DNA of 64,000 bases from Epiperipatus broadwayi (lineage: Eukaryota; Onychophora; Udeonychophora; Euonychophora; Peripatidae). The notes beneath the pieces were generated by a model that saw nothing but the letters and a program-made list of their open reading frames with translations, was not told the origin of the DNA and did not search any database. The DNA lies in the NCBI GenBank assembly GCA_028023455.1, contig JAQFVV010006220.1, positions 7,237,852 to 7,301,851 of the forward strand, read 5' to 3'. A program made the translations under genes and the position numbers. Positions 1-11,395 of this stretch are shown in pieces. Within the stretch, counting starts at the first letter, position 1. Each line of letters opens with the position of its first letter.

Positions 1-8
1 TATATGTT

Positions 9-91
9 AATAAGCATTTATTTTTATAGCACTGTGCTTTATAAATTTTAATACATTAAAGATCAGCCTTTTCAAGCTATTGTGCATGCAT
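9..91 (-). repeat. Partial copy of the 341-bp repeat unit seen at 41 kb
   Basis: Read on the minus strand, this stretch follows the end of the unit arrayed at 40.8-41.8 kb. It shares the motif GATCAGCCTT, then TCAAGCTA, a GCAC/TGCATGC-type motif, and the neighbouring AATAAGCATTTATT segment in the correct order and spacing. It is degenerate and runs off the window start, so its true length is unknown. It shows that the unit is dispersed in the genome and not only a local array. Confidence 0.6.
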
Positions 92-231
92 TATATGTTA
101 ATATTTAATGCACAGAATATAGATTTTTAAACAAAGGCAGTTGTTTATGGACATTATATTAATAAAAAAAACTCATATAATAATATAAACTGAATCAAGT
201 TTTACAAAAATAGTTGCATGAAAGATTTTTA

Positions 232-888
232 AAGATCAATCATCATCATTTTCAACCATTATTCTGAAAAATGAAGGTCTTTCTTCTTCAATCTCTAGTC
301 TCTCTTCTCCACATTCATCTATCCATCTCATGTGATCTAAAATAGTTTTAAATTTCAATTGTCCATCTACTATAATCTCTTTTAGCAATATATCTAGCCA
401 TCTGTTTGTTCTTTCACCCATGTATTTTGTTTAAAACTCCTTGTTATTCCTAACATACATCTCTCCATATTTTGTTGAATGATGTGAAATCACTATATTG
501 TTTTTCTCTTAAATATCCAAGTTCCAGATTTATAAGTAATAATTGATAAAACATATTTTATAAAACCTTTTTCAAACACATAGGCATATTTCCTTTTAAT
601 ATGAAATTATTTCTACCAAAAACACTCTACCCAAGCTTAATTCTATGATTAATTTTATCTATTATGTTTCATCTGTATTAATAATCTGATCAAAAAATGT
701 ATAGTTTTTAACTTCTAATTCATCATTCTTAATCTTTATTTTCTTCTTTTGAGAAAAACCATTGAATATTACTTTAACGTTGTTAGTATTTATCTTTAAT
801 CCCATTTTCTTGTTTCATTTGATAACTCTTGCAATATTTCTTAAAGCTCTGAAGCATTACTTTCAAAAACAATTATACCATCTGTAAA
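232..888 (-). pseudogene. RTE-type LINE 3' fragment, copy 1 (distal part)
   Basis: This is the 3' end of a non-LTR retrotransposon reverse-transcriptase ORF, read on the minus strand. The C-terminal tail is visible at 236-421: a frame with RWLDILLKEI, a later HMRWIDECGEERL, ending in repeated ATGATG codons. Tails of this form and short TGA-type 3' repeats are usual for RTE-clade elements. Other frames upstream align base by base with the second copy at 2,952-4,062. The frame is broken by many stops, so the copy is dead. It is interrupted at 889 by a hAT insertion and resumes at 2,052. The family assignment rests on motif recognition and on agreement between three copies in this window. Confidence 0.75.
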
Positions 889-896
889 ATCTAGAT

Positions 897-2043
897 CAGT
901 GGTCTTCAACTTTTTCACACCTGCGGACCAGCAAAAATAAGGATAAGATTTTGCAGACCTGCAAAAATAAGGATAAGATTTCATGGACTGGCAGAAGTCT
1001 ACAGATAAATTTTCTTAAAGATTTAAACTGCTTAGCCTTGATAAGCATAATTGTTATAACTGACCAAAACAACACACTAGTTATTGTGTATTGTAATGGT
1101 GTTGCTTACCTTCACATACTGAACACTCTCGAGTTGCTCAGTCATACTGCTACAGAAAACAGTACTTTCTTATTAATGTGCCTGCATTGCTACATTTATT
1201 ATTTCATTGTTAAAACATGCAAGAATAAAATGTTATTCACCTGAATGTTGGAAAATATTACAGCTAGTGTAACTACATGACAATGATTAGGAAAAATGTA
1301 ATATCTGCATTTAATATTAAATATACAAGATGAAGTTTTATATATATATATATATATGGACTATGTATAATAAAAAAACTTTTTTTTTTAAATTTTGAAT
1401 CTGGTGGTTATTTTAATCTTATTTTTACCCGATTAAATAAAAGAAACAGAAGAAAAAGTTGTTTTGGTAAAGTGTCACATAGAAATAAAACAATCATTAT
1501 AAAGATGTCATTTTGCTAAAAAAAAAAAAAAAAAAAGATAATAGATTTTTACATTCTCGATGAAGAGAAATCATCATCAATGATCTGTCTCCATTTTGTG
1601 AAATTTACAATTTCAAAAAGAAATTTCACACACAAAATAAAAAGTTGATACAAATGCAATAAAAAAAAATTCCTATATGTGACCAATAAATGAGCTGATG
1701 CAGTATAGAATGCCTACTAGGTATAGAAATTGACGTGTAAGGAGTGGTACAATTATCATGAGATTGACGCTTTGGTCTTTTAAAGATTGCATTTTCAGAT
1801 AAATTCCTTTCATTATTATTTAGTAATTATAGTATTATCTAATAATTAAAATAAAATTTTGATTTATAATTAATTTTATTTAAGCAATTGTGATGAAAAA
1901 ATATATAAAAATTGTTTATATTAATTAAAAGTTTAAAATCATATTATTTTGTTATTACAAACTTTCCTGCCAGTCTAGCACAGACTGGCAGAAAACTTCT
2001 GTGGACTAGCACCAGTCCACAGACCAATGGTTGAATATCACTG
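897..2043. mobile_element. Non-autonomous hAT transposon, 1,147 bp
   Basis: The ends are CAGTGGTCTTCAAC and, on the other strand, CAGTGATATTCAAC. These are hAT-type terminal inverted repeats with the characteristic CAGNG start. Subterminal GCGGACCAGC-like and GACTGGCAG motifs near both ends resemble the Tip100/Zaphod group. The element is flanked by a perfect 8-bp target duplication, ATCTAGAT, at 889-896 and 2044-2051. The sister LINE copy at about 3,675-3,690 shows the uninterrupted site. No transposase is recognisable inside; the 97-residue frame at 951-1244 has no hAT motif. A 21-bp direct repeat (GCAAAAATAAGGATAAGATTT) sits just inside the left end, and a (TA)n run lies near 1,340. Confidence 0.88.
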
Positions 2044-2051
2044 ATCTAGAT

Positions 2052-2462
2052 GACTTAAATAATCTCCATTTACTTTTATTTCCTTAGCTTCCCATTTTAA
2101 TTCACAAAATACTTTTTGCAAAACTACTATAAAGTTTTGGAGATATGGAGTCACCCTGTTATATATTTTTCTCAGTATTAATCTTCTTAGTATAATCATG
2201 CAATCTAATCATTGCTTTTGCATTTTGATAAATGTTCTTCAGAATATAACAATATCCTGAATCTATATTTTGATGATCCAATCCATAAATCATTGAAGAA
2301 ATATTTATAGAATTAAATGCCTTTTTGCAATCTACAAATCCACAGCATACTAACAATTCCTATTTATTAGTCCTTTCTATAACTTCTCTCAACACTTGGA
2401 TGTGATCTGTGTTGAAACCATTTTTAAATTCAACTTGTCTAATAGTTGATTAAAATCCAAAG
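2052..2462 (-). pseudogene. RTE-type LINE fragment, copy 1 (reverse-transcriptase part)
   Basis: This continues the LINE split by the hAT element. The minus-strand frame at 2159-2356 carries CGFVDCKKAFNSI, the RT motif usually written as FVDYEKAFDSI, followed by AMIRLHDYTKKINTEKNI, which fits the IRLH...KI.IEKGVRQGD block of RTE elements. The frame ends before the catalytic region continues into the hAT-interrupted part. Its 5' end is lost at about 2,462, where a foldback MITE begins. It is inactive: multiple stops, and no endonuclease domain remains. Confidence 0.8.
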
Positions 2463-2474
2463 TTCACTGCTGAT

Positions 2475-2702
2475 GATGAAGACAAAAAGACATGAATATT
2501 TTAACTTTAAAAAGCAATTTTATTAATTTTTGTGAATTATATTTAAGTGAAACTTCTTGTCTATTAAATCCAATAATTGCTTTTTAATAATTAACCAATT
2601 ATTTTGTTTAATAGACAATAAGTTTTTTTCACTTAACCATAATTCACAAGAATAAAATTGCTTTCTAAACTTAGAATATTCATGACTTTTTGCCTTTGTA
2701 GA
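2475..2702. mobile_element. Foldback MITE, about 225 bp
   Basis: Two long imperfect inverted arms of about 100 bp each surround a very short centre near 2,580-2,600. Matching blocks include CATGAATATT, AAGCAATTTTATT, GTGAATTAT and TTGTCTATTAAA, which reappear reversed on the right. No coding potential is present. It lies directly at the broken 5' end of LINE copy 1. The superfamily is not clear and no certain target duplication was found. Confidence 0.7.
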
Positions 2703-2951
2703 ATAATAAATGTATTTTATAATTTTATTTGTTCAACTTTTTAATAAAACCTCATTATAGATTATAGTTTAATATTTTTCACAAAAATCAGATAGGAAAG
2801 CAATTTTATATAATAATCCATCAATGTAGATGCCTTCATTTAATTTTTGTAGAAAGTAAACAAATACCATCTATTAAACAATCTAATATAAGTTTTACTA
2901 TATATATATATATATATAACATTTTTTAATAAGCCAAAAAGTGTAAGTGTA

Positions 2952-4062
2952 TCATCATCATTGTCAATCATTATCAATCCATCACTTGACAAAGATCTGC
3001 CAAAGTTCAACCCATCTTCTGTGATCTCTAGCCGATCTTTTTCACATCATCTCTACACACTTTCTTATTTCATCCATCCATCTCACATGTGGTTTCTTTC
3101 TGCGTATTTTACAATCTCTTGGAATCCACTTTAAAATTTCAATGCAATATGTCCAGCTCAACTCCACTTCAGTTTTTTAATCCTTTCAGTGATATCAGTA
3201 ATACTTGTTCATTCTTTTACTCATATATTGTTTTTGATCTCTTCTAGTTACTTCTAATATGCATCTCTCCATATTTCTTTGAGTGGTCTAAAGCCTAAGG
3301 GTCCAAGTTTCAGATCCATAAATAAGAATTGGTAAAACACATTTATTAAAAATCTTTCTTTTCAAACACATAGGCATATTTCTTTTTAATATTAAGTTAT
3401 TTCTATCAAAAGCACTCCAACCAAATTTAATTCTATGATTAATTTCATCCATTATATTTCCATCTCTAGTAATAACCTGAGAAATATATTTGTAGTTTTT
3501 AACTTGTTCTGACTCATCATTATCAATTCATCTTTTGAAAAATTACATCAAACATTACTTTAAACTCTTTAATGTTTACTTTTAGTCCTAAATTCTTACT
3601 TTCATCTAATAATTCCTGCAACATTTCCTGAAGCTCAAGCATTATTTGCAAAAACAACTACATCATCTGCAAAATCTAAATGACTTAAATAATCTCCATT
3701 TACTTTTCTTCCTTTAGCTTCCCAATATTAATTCACAAAATAGTTCTTGCAATACTGCTGTAAAAAGTTTTGGAATCACCATGTCTTACACTCTTCTCAA
3801 TGCTAACCTTCCTAGTATCATTATGTAATCTAATTGTTGCTGTTACATTTTTATGAATGACAATATACCTGGGTCTATACCATGATAATCTAATGGTTTA
3901 ATCACTGAAGAAATGATTATAGAATCAAATGCCTTTTCATAATCTATAAATCCACAGCATAATGGCAACTCATATTTATTGGTCCTTTCTATAACTTCTC
4001 TAAATACTTGGATATGATCTATTGTACTAAAACTATCTTTAAATTCAGTTTGATCTTATATA
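2952..4062 (-). pseudogene. RTE-type LINE 3' fragment, copy 2
   Basis: This is a second 5'-truncated minus-strand copy of the same RTE family, colinear with copy 1 (232-888 joined to 2052-2462) but without the hAT element. The 3' end begins at the ATCATCATCATTG run, the complement of the family's TGATGAT tail. The stretch complementary to the RT motif (F)IDYEKAFDSI is visible around 3,925-3,955, and the IRLH-type block lies near 3,820. There are many stops and small indels. The region around 3,675 is the useful empty site for the hAT insertion in copy 1. Confidence 0.78.
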
Positions 4063-4098
4063 TATTTAACTATAAATACCCGGTATAAATACTGTGTA

Positions 4099-4503
4099 AG
4101 TTCCAAATAATTTTAACGTTAAAAATAATAAAATATATATTTTAATTAATCAATATAAATAAAATGTCCATTAATTAAAACAAAATTGTAATTATAATAA
4201 AAATAATAAATTTAACGGTTTACAAATTAGTATAAACAATCCTTAAATCCGCAAAAATATTTTCGGTTAAGGCAGGTTCAAGAAATTAACCGAAAGTACT
4301 TCTGCGGATTTAAGGATTGTTTATAATAGTTTGTAAACCGTTAAATTTATTATTTTTATTATAATTACAATTTTAATTAATCAGTATATTTTAATTAATC
4401 AGTAGCACTTCGATTACATTGTACTCCTTATCAACTTTAAAATAATTACTGATTAATTAACATATATATTTTATTATTTTTACCGTTAAAATTATTTGGA
4501 ACT
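4099..4503. mobile_element. Foldback MITE with TA target duplication, copy 1 of a family
   Basis: The terminal inverted repeats read AGTTCCAAATAATTTTAACG, and the arms stay complementary with interruptions to the centre. Blocks such as AAACAATCCTTAAATCCGCA are mirrored on the right. The element is bounded by TA at 4097-4098 and 4504-4505, which fits a Tc1/mariner-type target. The centre contains GGCAGGTTCAAGAAATTAAC, which recurs almost unchanged in the related element at 55.1 kb. The right arm carries an extra stretch of roughly 100 bp near 4,390-4,450 that breaks the symmetry. No transposase is encoded. Confidence 0.8.
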
Positions 4504-4505
4504 TA

Positions 4506-7410
4506 TAAATATATATGTCTGAACAAATACAAATTGTGTGAGATACAATCCCGGATGTTAATACTTAAAAAATTCTTAAATACATCTTAACAATTTCTTT
4601 AATTAGTAAACCTTGGAGTTCTTTATAGCTTTTTATGTAACTTTAAATATAAAATGATAAAGTCAATTTTTAAGGTGATAAAGTATCATCAATGATGACT
4701 AATATACCATAGACTTGATTATAAGCATTCATGGTTATTAACATACTTTGTATGTGTGTGTGTGTAAGATGCTTAACATGCATACACACATTTACTTATC
4801 AAACAAGTTGTAAGTTATTCTGTTTCCATGACAACACAGTATTTCTTTATAAAAACAATGTGAATTTGTTTTGTAGATGCAGGTATTATGCAATAATTTT
4901 AAAATGATTCACTCTGAAAAATTCCATTACGTTTTCTTTAAATTAAGGAAGAGATTTTTTTTTCAAACGAGTGACACCATATAGAAGACAAAAAATAGAT
5001 TCTAGCGTTGCTTAAGGCTGTAAAATACATATTTGAACTTTTATAACAACAAACTAATTGCCATATGATTGGCAGAAGAATTTTTAAAAAAATTGAAATT
5101 TATTACATTGAATTAAATTAGAAATCAATTTTGCAAATAATATTTATTTGATATAAATCTATCTAATAATTAAAAGTATTTACTTCACATTTATTTATTA
5201 TTATATGTTGGGGGGGGGGGGCAGCTAAGTATTCATAAGCATAAAAACAATCTGGAGCTATTCAAACTAGAAAATAGATTTTATGTATAGTTTGAACAGT
5301 CATTAACCATTAGATTTATCTATAACCACACAAGAACTGTTGAACTTCTTTTAAGAAACAAATAATGGCAATGATCATGATTGGTCCTAAATCTGTTTGA
5401 TGTGACATCAGTAATGACCAGAAAAACAACTGTTTTTACTGTTAAGCTAGGGAAAAAATTGTTTGGAGATTTGCAAGAAACCCATTTCTTTCAGTTTGAG
5501 GCATGGCATATTTTAGATAATGAAAATAGTTTTGAGTTCCTTGAGAATAGAATCTATTCAACAGTTTTTCATACATTTTTTGTAAGGAATTTTTCTAACA
5601 TGTTTGTAATATTTTTCATGATAATATTTAATTATGTACACAGGAATTAAAATGAGTATGTTTTTTTTTTTCAAACAGGAGCACAGTATTCAGATAAAAT
5701 ATGGATTTCACTACACCATGTGTATGTATATATATATATATTTATGTTTGTGTATTGAATTATTTTCCTGGATTTTTATTTTGATAAAGAATAGAAATAA
5801 AGAGATTATATCCATGTAAACAGAGATAACTTTATCCTTTGATGTATGTATATATATATATATCTTTAGACTTTATTATTAGTATACTGTTTGGTATTTT
5901 TTAAAAGAAAATGTTTTTTATTTGCTTATTTTTGTAACTAAGTTATTTTTTTATTAATCAAGTGAAATGTAAATAGTTAATGAAAAATTATAGTGTATTT
6001 CTAAATAGTGGATGTAAGAGTAAACATGTTGAGATGTGATAAGAATGGCAAACTTTATCTTCTTATTGAATATTATTGCTTATTCAAAATAGCCTTTTGT
6101 TTTGTTACCTTAATCTGCACTAGGTAAAAGACTTAATACATTTATAACCTCTATCACTTGAAAGTTGTTTTTACAGGAGAATAATTTAAGTGCTCATATT
6201 CATAAAATTCATTTTAATAAAAATGATCATATTGAAACCAAATTTTATAATCATGTCATTTTCTCAATTGGTTTCAATATAAATATTTATGTGTGATCTT
6301 TTCATTCAATTGAAATAAAAGCTCTATATTAATTCAATAATTAAAATTACAATCATCTTTTTATTTTAAAAAACCTTATTTTTTACTGGACTAAACTTCA
6401 TGTAAAAGATATTGCCAATATTTCCATTATTTATATATAATGGTCAAATACGCATAGTCAGAAAAATAATCCTAAAGCTAGGCAATGACAACTAACTCAT
6501 GCCTGTGTGTAATATATATATATTGTAGCAGTATAAACTCTGGGGTGTACTTAAGGTGATAGCACTCATCATCATCTCCAAATAATCTATAAAATTTAAT
6601 AATAAAAGTAATGTGCATGATATATCTTGAGAGATCACAACTAACTATATTAAGTAAAAGTATGTTAACTATAAGTTCACCAGCATTACACAAAAGTAAT
6701 AATCATTCATCACCATGAATGATCAACAATAAAATCAACAGTCAATCTTGTGACTGAATTTGAAATGGGTCTACTATAGATCAGGCTAATTATTTAGCTC
6801 TTGCCCACTTGGAGCAGATTATTTAAACGTTAATTTGGATATATAAACTTAATTGCTAATTTATCAAAATACATAACAATAAAAACAATAATTCTGTGAT
6901 ATTAAACATGCTGATCATCATCAATTGTCTGGCCAGTTAGTATCATTAATGTACTAGCTAACTATAAACTTAATTTCTAATAAATATTAAATAAAATGTA
7001 GTGCATGGACTTTAAAGGATATCCCTTTGTACCAATCCAGGATCATCATCAACTGGATGATCATAAACACTAATTAAGCCCCTTTTATATAACACTGTTA
7101 TGCACTAATCTAGCTCTGAGAACACAAGCTCTATAACTGTTATTGTGAGCAAGATATGATGCAACATATAATATTCTAAAAACTATTTAGAATTGAGTAA
7201 GTTCACTGGAATAATTTTAACAATGAAATATCAGTTTATTAATAACAATAAAAAATGAAATTAAGGTCTACAGAATATGACTAAACACATAAATTAAGCC
7301 TTCTGATTTTGATTAATATACAAAAAAATAAGCAATCACATTGTGATTTACATATATGTTACAATAGGTTTATGTCAATTATTTTATATAGTGTGATGTT
7401 TTTTATAAAC
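4506..7410. other. AT-rich stretch without a recognisable gene
   Basis: Mostly A/T-rich filler with (TA)n runs near 5,725, 5,845 and 6,510 and a 12-base G run at 5210-5221. An open frame at 5381-5650 (89 codons) has somewhat coding-like composition at its start but no motif I recognise, then turns hydrophobic and AT-rich. A 13-bp inverted repeat (ATATTGAAACCAA) occurs at 6228-6280. I see no RNA gene or convincing exon. Confidence 0.5.
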
Positions 7411-7588
7411 TATAATATTTAAACAGCATTGAACTGTTGCACATGCGCTTTGGATTTTAAATATAAAATGAATGAACCATTCTGTCTTTTCCAAAGACTT
7501 TATCATGTGATTGAAGCATTAGTATTTTCATTTTATATTTAAAATCCAAAGCGCATGTGCAACAGTTCAATGCTGTTTAAATATTATA
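7411..7588. mobile_element. Short hairpin MITE with perfect 62-bp arms
   Basis: The left arm (7411-7472) and right arm (7527-7588) are exact reverse complements over 62 bp, separated by a 54-bp loop. The arms include ATTGAACTGTTGCACATGCG and GGATTTTAAATATAAAATG. No reading frame is present. Perfect arms in otherwise decayed surroundings suggest a recent arrival or gene-conversion between arms. The target duplication cannot be fixed because the outer bases (TATAATATTTAAA) are themselves near-palindromic. Confidence 0.8.
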
Positions 7589-9652
7589 ATAGGTTTACAT
7601 AAAACACCTATATATCAGCACACAGAAATGCAATATAATTTATGAACATATTTGAATTGTCATATAATAATAATAAATGATTATTTTTATGTATATATGT
7701 CTACCTAACAATCATTGATATATGCACATAGATATTCAGCATAATTTATGAACATATCTGAATTGTCATAAACCTATAAATAAAATTCATTTTTTACAAT
7801 GCATAATTAATGACTGATTTAACATGTGTGTGTACACATGCAAATGTATGTGCACACTGACATTTATATTATATATTTTAATGTCAAAATAATAATATTA
7901 AAAATACATTTTTCACAATTAATTCCATGTTGAAATATGCGTAAAATTCATAAAGTTTTTCTTTTTCTTCTTTTTTTAAAAAAAAAAATATATCAATCTT
8001 TGACAGGTTACTGTTGATTGATTATAAAAGTCTTTAAAAAAATACTCCAACAAGTTCCTTTGTTTTCCAATCTAGAAGAACTTTAGACATCTATCTTTTG
8101 TCTTATAAAATAAAAAATCATCTATGATTTAATTCTTCATTTTAGGCTTTTTTAACTTAAGTAAAAATTATTTTACTTGTTTTATTTTTAAAATGTTATT
8201 TTTAAGGAATTATTTAAAATAACTCACCAGCTGCATTACTGCTCATTTATCTGTAGTTATCTGCATATAGATAAAATAGCATATGTGTGACTATTTCTTT
8301 AGCATGCTGATGGCTTCTTTTGGTAAGATGGTCCCTTTTAAAACAGTAGACTGGCTTTTAGTCATCATCAGGAGAAGTATGACTTAGGTAAGCTGGATTT
8401 AGTCTAGGATTGGATAAACTTCAGGCAATTTAGCTGTTTTTGTCCACATTAGGGCTGTGAAACACTGGAAGTTGACCCTTTTATCCCATGTGAATTCAAA
8501 CTCCACCATAGTAAACTATAGAGCAGAGCAGTTGCTGGACTTGCCCTCCTTGCCTTCAGTTATATTTTCATGTTCTGTCATAATCTGTCCAACTCTTACA
8601 ACTCTTAAAAACTACTCAGAATGACCTTCTAATCTTTTTTTCAACTCTTTTAAAGTTAGAGTGGGGGATATACATTAGTTAAAAATGTTTTTTCCATTTT
8701 GATTAAAAAAAGTTAATGCCTCTTTTCAATTCACTTTAATTCTTTGAAAAATTACTCTGTGGAATTTTATCAAAATATGTTATACAAGCATTACTTTAAA
8801 AAAAGACTTCAAGAATAGATAGTGAAATTCTATAATTATCAGTATATATATTTTAACATAAAAACATGCGTGGTTTAATTTCAAAATAAAAATTAATAAA
8901 ATATTAATTAAACCTTTTTAAATGTTTAATTTATAATAAAAAAAATTTACATTCAAAATTATTTAATATTTACTGTTACCCTGTGAAATTTAGAAAATAT
9001 CCGTAAAAATTTTTTAATTGCGTTTATTTCTTTTCCTTTCGACTTTATATATATGCACATATAATACTATGTTGTTGTATGCCATGAAACCCATAATGGT
9101 TTCAATATATATATATAACACTACCCACAAACACTATAAAATCCAATATCATTATTTATATCTCTAGAATAATCTTCACATGACTACAGCATTTGATGTT
9201 AACATATCTCCTTTTTTATCTCACTAGTGTCAGGAAGCTACAAAAGACTATTACACTATGAATATAAATACATTAAATGTGGTAAATAACACAAATGCTG
9301 AGATAATGAATAATTAGATTTATTAAAGTAATAACAATAATATTAAAAAAATTTTTTAATGAGAAACAAATTTTAGCTGCCAATATAAAAAAAACTACAA
9401 GTAACATTGTATAGGGTTTGAACTCAAAATAGTTGTTTAAATTATTATACATTACATGCAGTTTAAACTCACTTACATTGAACGAAAGAGTTAAAGTAAG
9501 CATTGATATAAACTTTTAGCATGAATTATTGCCGAATGTTGATACAAAATCTTTTACTAGTTGATAAATTTATCCTGATTAGAAATTAAGTATGAAAGTA
9601 TATCATTATTTCATTTTATTGGGTATTACTAATTTTATATATATATATATAT
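7589..9652. other. AT-rich stretch with an unidentified less-AT block
   Basis: Most of this is low-complexity A/T sequence. The block at about 8,290-8,620 is more balanced in composition and contains AATTCAAACTCC (near 8,493), a weak match to a tRNA B box, so a decayed SINE is possible but unproven. A long minus-strand frame at 9273-9503 is hydrophobic and AT-driven, with no domain. A (TA)n run lies directly before 9,653. Confidence 0.4.
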
Positions 9653-11070
9653 TGTGATGATCGCACATACTGCAGTCACACATATAAATATTAAACATTC
9701 ACAGAATATTAAATATCATGTTTGATAAAATAAAGAAAAAAGAAAAAAGAGCGAGCTTAGAAAATTTACAGAACAAAGAAATGTTTCAATTAATTAAAAA
9801 AGAGAGGGAAGTAGAATCAAAAAGATTCTTATCTTTTACCCTCCAAAGTTCGGATTTTGGTGAAATTAAAATGTAAAATTAGAATTATTGGAGGTGCACG
9901 TTAAAAAATAAAGTGATAAAGAAATATAAATCAAATGCAAGTTAAAATCTGATTTTGAAAGAAAGTAAAGTTTAAAAAAAAACCTTAAATAGTGCGCAAA
10001 ACATAGAAAGTTAAACATAATCAAAAGATAAGGATCTGGGTTTTAAAGTACACATTTGACGATAAATGAAATGCGTGTATGGAGTGTATTTGAAGCAGAA
10101 TATAGACAGCAATAATAAATGCTTATCTAAACTTAAATAAAAAAAGAGAGAAAAACATGTATTAAAATCTGTATAATTAAATTAAAAAATATTGAAATAA
10201 ATAAATGTACATTGTGCTACAAGATTGGGTAAAACGAATTTACATATGGCCGAAGGCATAGTAAGAAAGGTGTGAATGAAAGTGAAAACAAAGGATCGGA
10301 AAGACAAAGGCTGGTGGAATTTTTTAATTAATTAAAAAAAAAAAGTTTTCTGTAGAGATTAGAGCTAGAGACTTCATGTCGAGAGGGTGGTAAAAGACAG
10401 CTCCGATAATCAACCGCTATAGTTAACAAATATGACTTTCAACATCGATGCCTCATCTAGAATGGCTGGCTAAGGCCATCGTGATTGCTGGTTGATCTGG
10501 ACTTACTGTACTAATGGTTCTGGCCAAGATATAACAACTGCTGTCATAGCACCTGCCGGTGGATTCATTTAGTTGCCTTGTCCTTGATGCCTTAAACACT
10601 GAGAAGCTACACACAACCAAATCTAACCTGCGACCATCCCTCCTAAAGAAGTGGGGAAAATCCACGTGGCAGTCGGCAAGACGTCGGATAAATTCAGAGA
10701 CTAAAACCTAGGTAAAGATACATACTATTTTGTTATATATTTCAATGTGCACATAGTTTAATTAGACAATGGCCACATGCCTTTTGTGAATGATAAAGAC
10801 ATTCTTGAATTTTTTTGATAAATACCCAGACTGACGATTTATAAATATACCATCATTTATAATAGTTTTATATGTATTTTTTTCTTGTAGCACTATAGAT
10901 TATAATCTGTTATTCATTTCATGTTAATGTGTTTTTTTTTATATCTCTTTTACGATTAATTTATTCTATTAAATCTATTATTTTATTTAAACCTGCCTTG
11001 TCTCGTTCTTCGCCACTCCAAAAAGGGTAGTCTAGTCTAAGGGTGGGAAAACTATTATTCATTTTTTTTG
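9653..11070 (+). other. Possible LTR or other repeat with distinct composition
   Basis: The stretch opens with TGTGATGATCGCACATACTG after a (TA)n run and could end in CTATTATTCA near 11,060, so it has LTR-like TG...CA borders. It is purine-rich on the plus strand at 9,720-10,350, then unusually GC-balanced at 10,355-10,700, and contains a run of AT-rich poly(A)-signal-like sequence near 10,900-10,990. A small lysine-rich frame starts at 9719 (MFDKIKKKEKRASLENLQNK...). The minus-strand frame at 10453-10665 has no recognised domain. No second copy occurs in the window, so the LTR reading is a guess. Confidence 0.3.
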
Positions 11071-11086
11071 ATTATTGAATTAACAC

Positions 11087-11250
11087 GTGGAAGTTGGTGG
11101 TGCAGTATTTGATCCCATTAAATTTATAAATCATCCAAGCGCTGTAACTATGTCAGATCTTACAGCAGTCGAGAGATGGTTGGTCGGGAAAAATAATCTG
11201 GTGCTATATCCGTATAGCATACAGATTCGGTCAAATACAGATATAGATTT
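11087..11250 (+). other. Unrecognised coding-like segment
   Basis: An open frame of about 55 codons has balanced composition unlike the surroundings. It starts MEVGGAVFDPIKF and includes HPSAVTMSDLTAVERWL and LVLYPYSIQI. It then collapses into T-, G- and C-runs. It could be the start of an internal ORF of the putative LTR element just upstream or a host-gene fragment. I do not recognise the protein. The opposite-strand frame over the same bases is a shadow. Confidence 0.35.
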
Positions 11251-11395
11251 TTTTTTTTTCTCTTTTTGGGGGGGGAGGGAAAAAATTTTTTCTCTCTTTA
11301 CACCCAAAAAAGGAGAGAGTAGCCCCCCACCCCCCCTCCCCCCCAAATATAAAAAAAAAATATATTTTTTTTTTTTCAAAATTGTGAAAAAGTAA
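11251..11395. repeat. Low-complexity homopurine/homopyrimidine tract
   Basis: Long T, G, A, C and again A and T runs follow each other: T-rich, then a G9-type run, an A/T core, a block of C runs, then A and T runs. The order is roughly mirror/inverted, so both strands show spurious open frames. It could be a real triplex- or hairpin-prone sequence or an assembly or polishing error. Confidence 0.7.

Noticed and set aside
236-250. CATCATCAT-type microsatellite at LINE ends (also 2,952)
   Set aside because: It coincides with the complement of the RTE 3' tail in all copies, so it is part of the LINE and not an independent simple repeat.
6228-6280. 13-bp inverted repeat ATATTGAAACCAA
   Set aside because: Too short, AT-rich and without borders or a second copy to call an element.
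9273-9503. 76-codon minus-strand open frame, hydrophobic
   Set aside because: Composition-driven (F, I, L, N codons of AT-rich DNA), no start context or domain. The same holds for similar frames at 28,517, 32,400, 35,634, 43,375 and 51,012.
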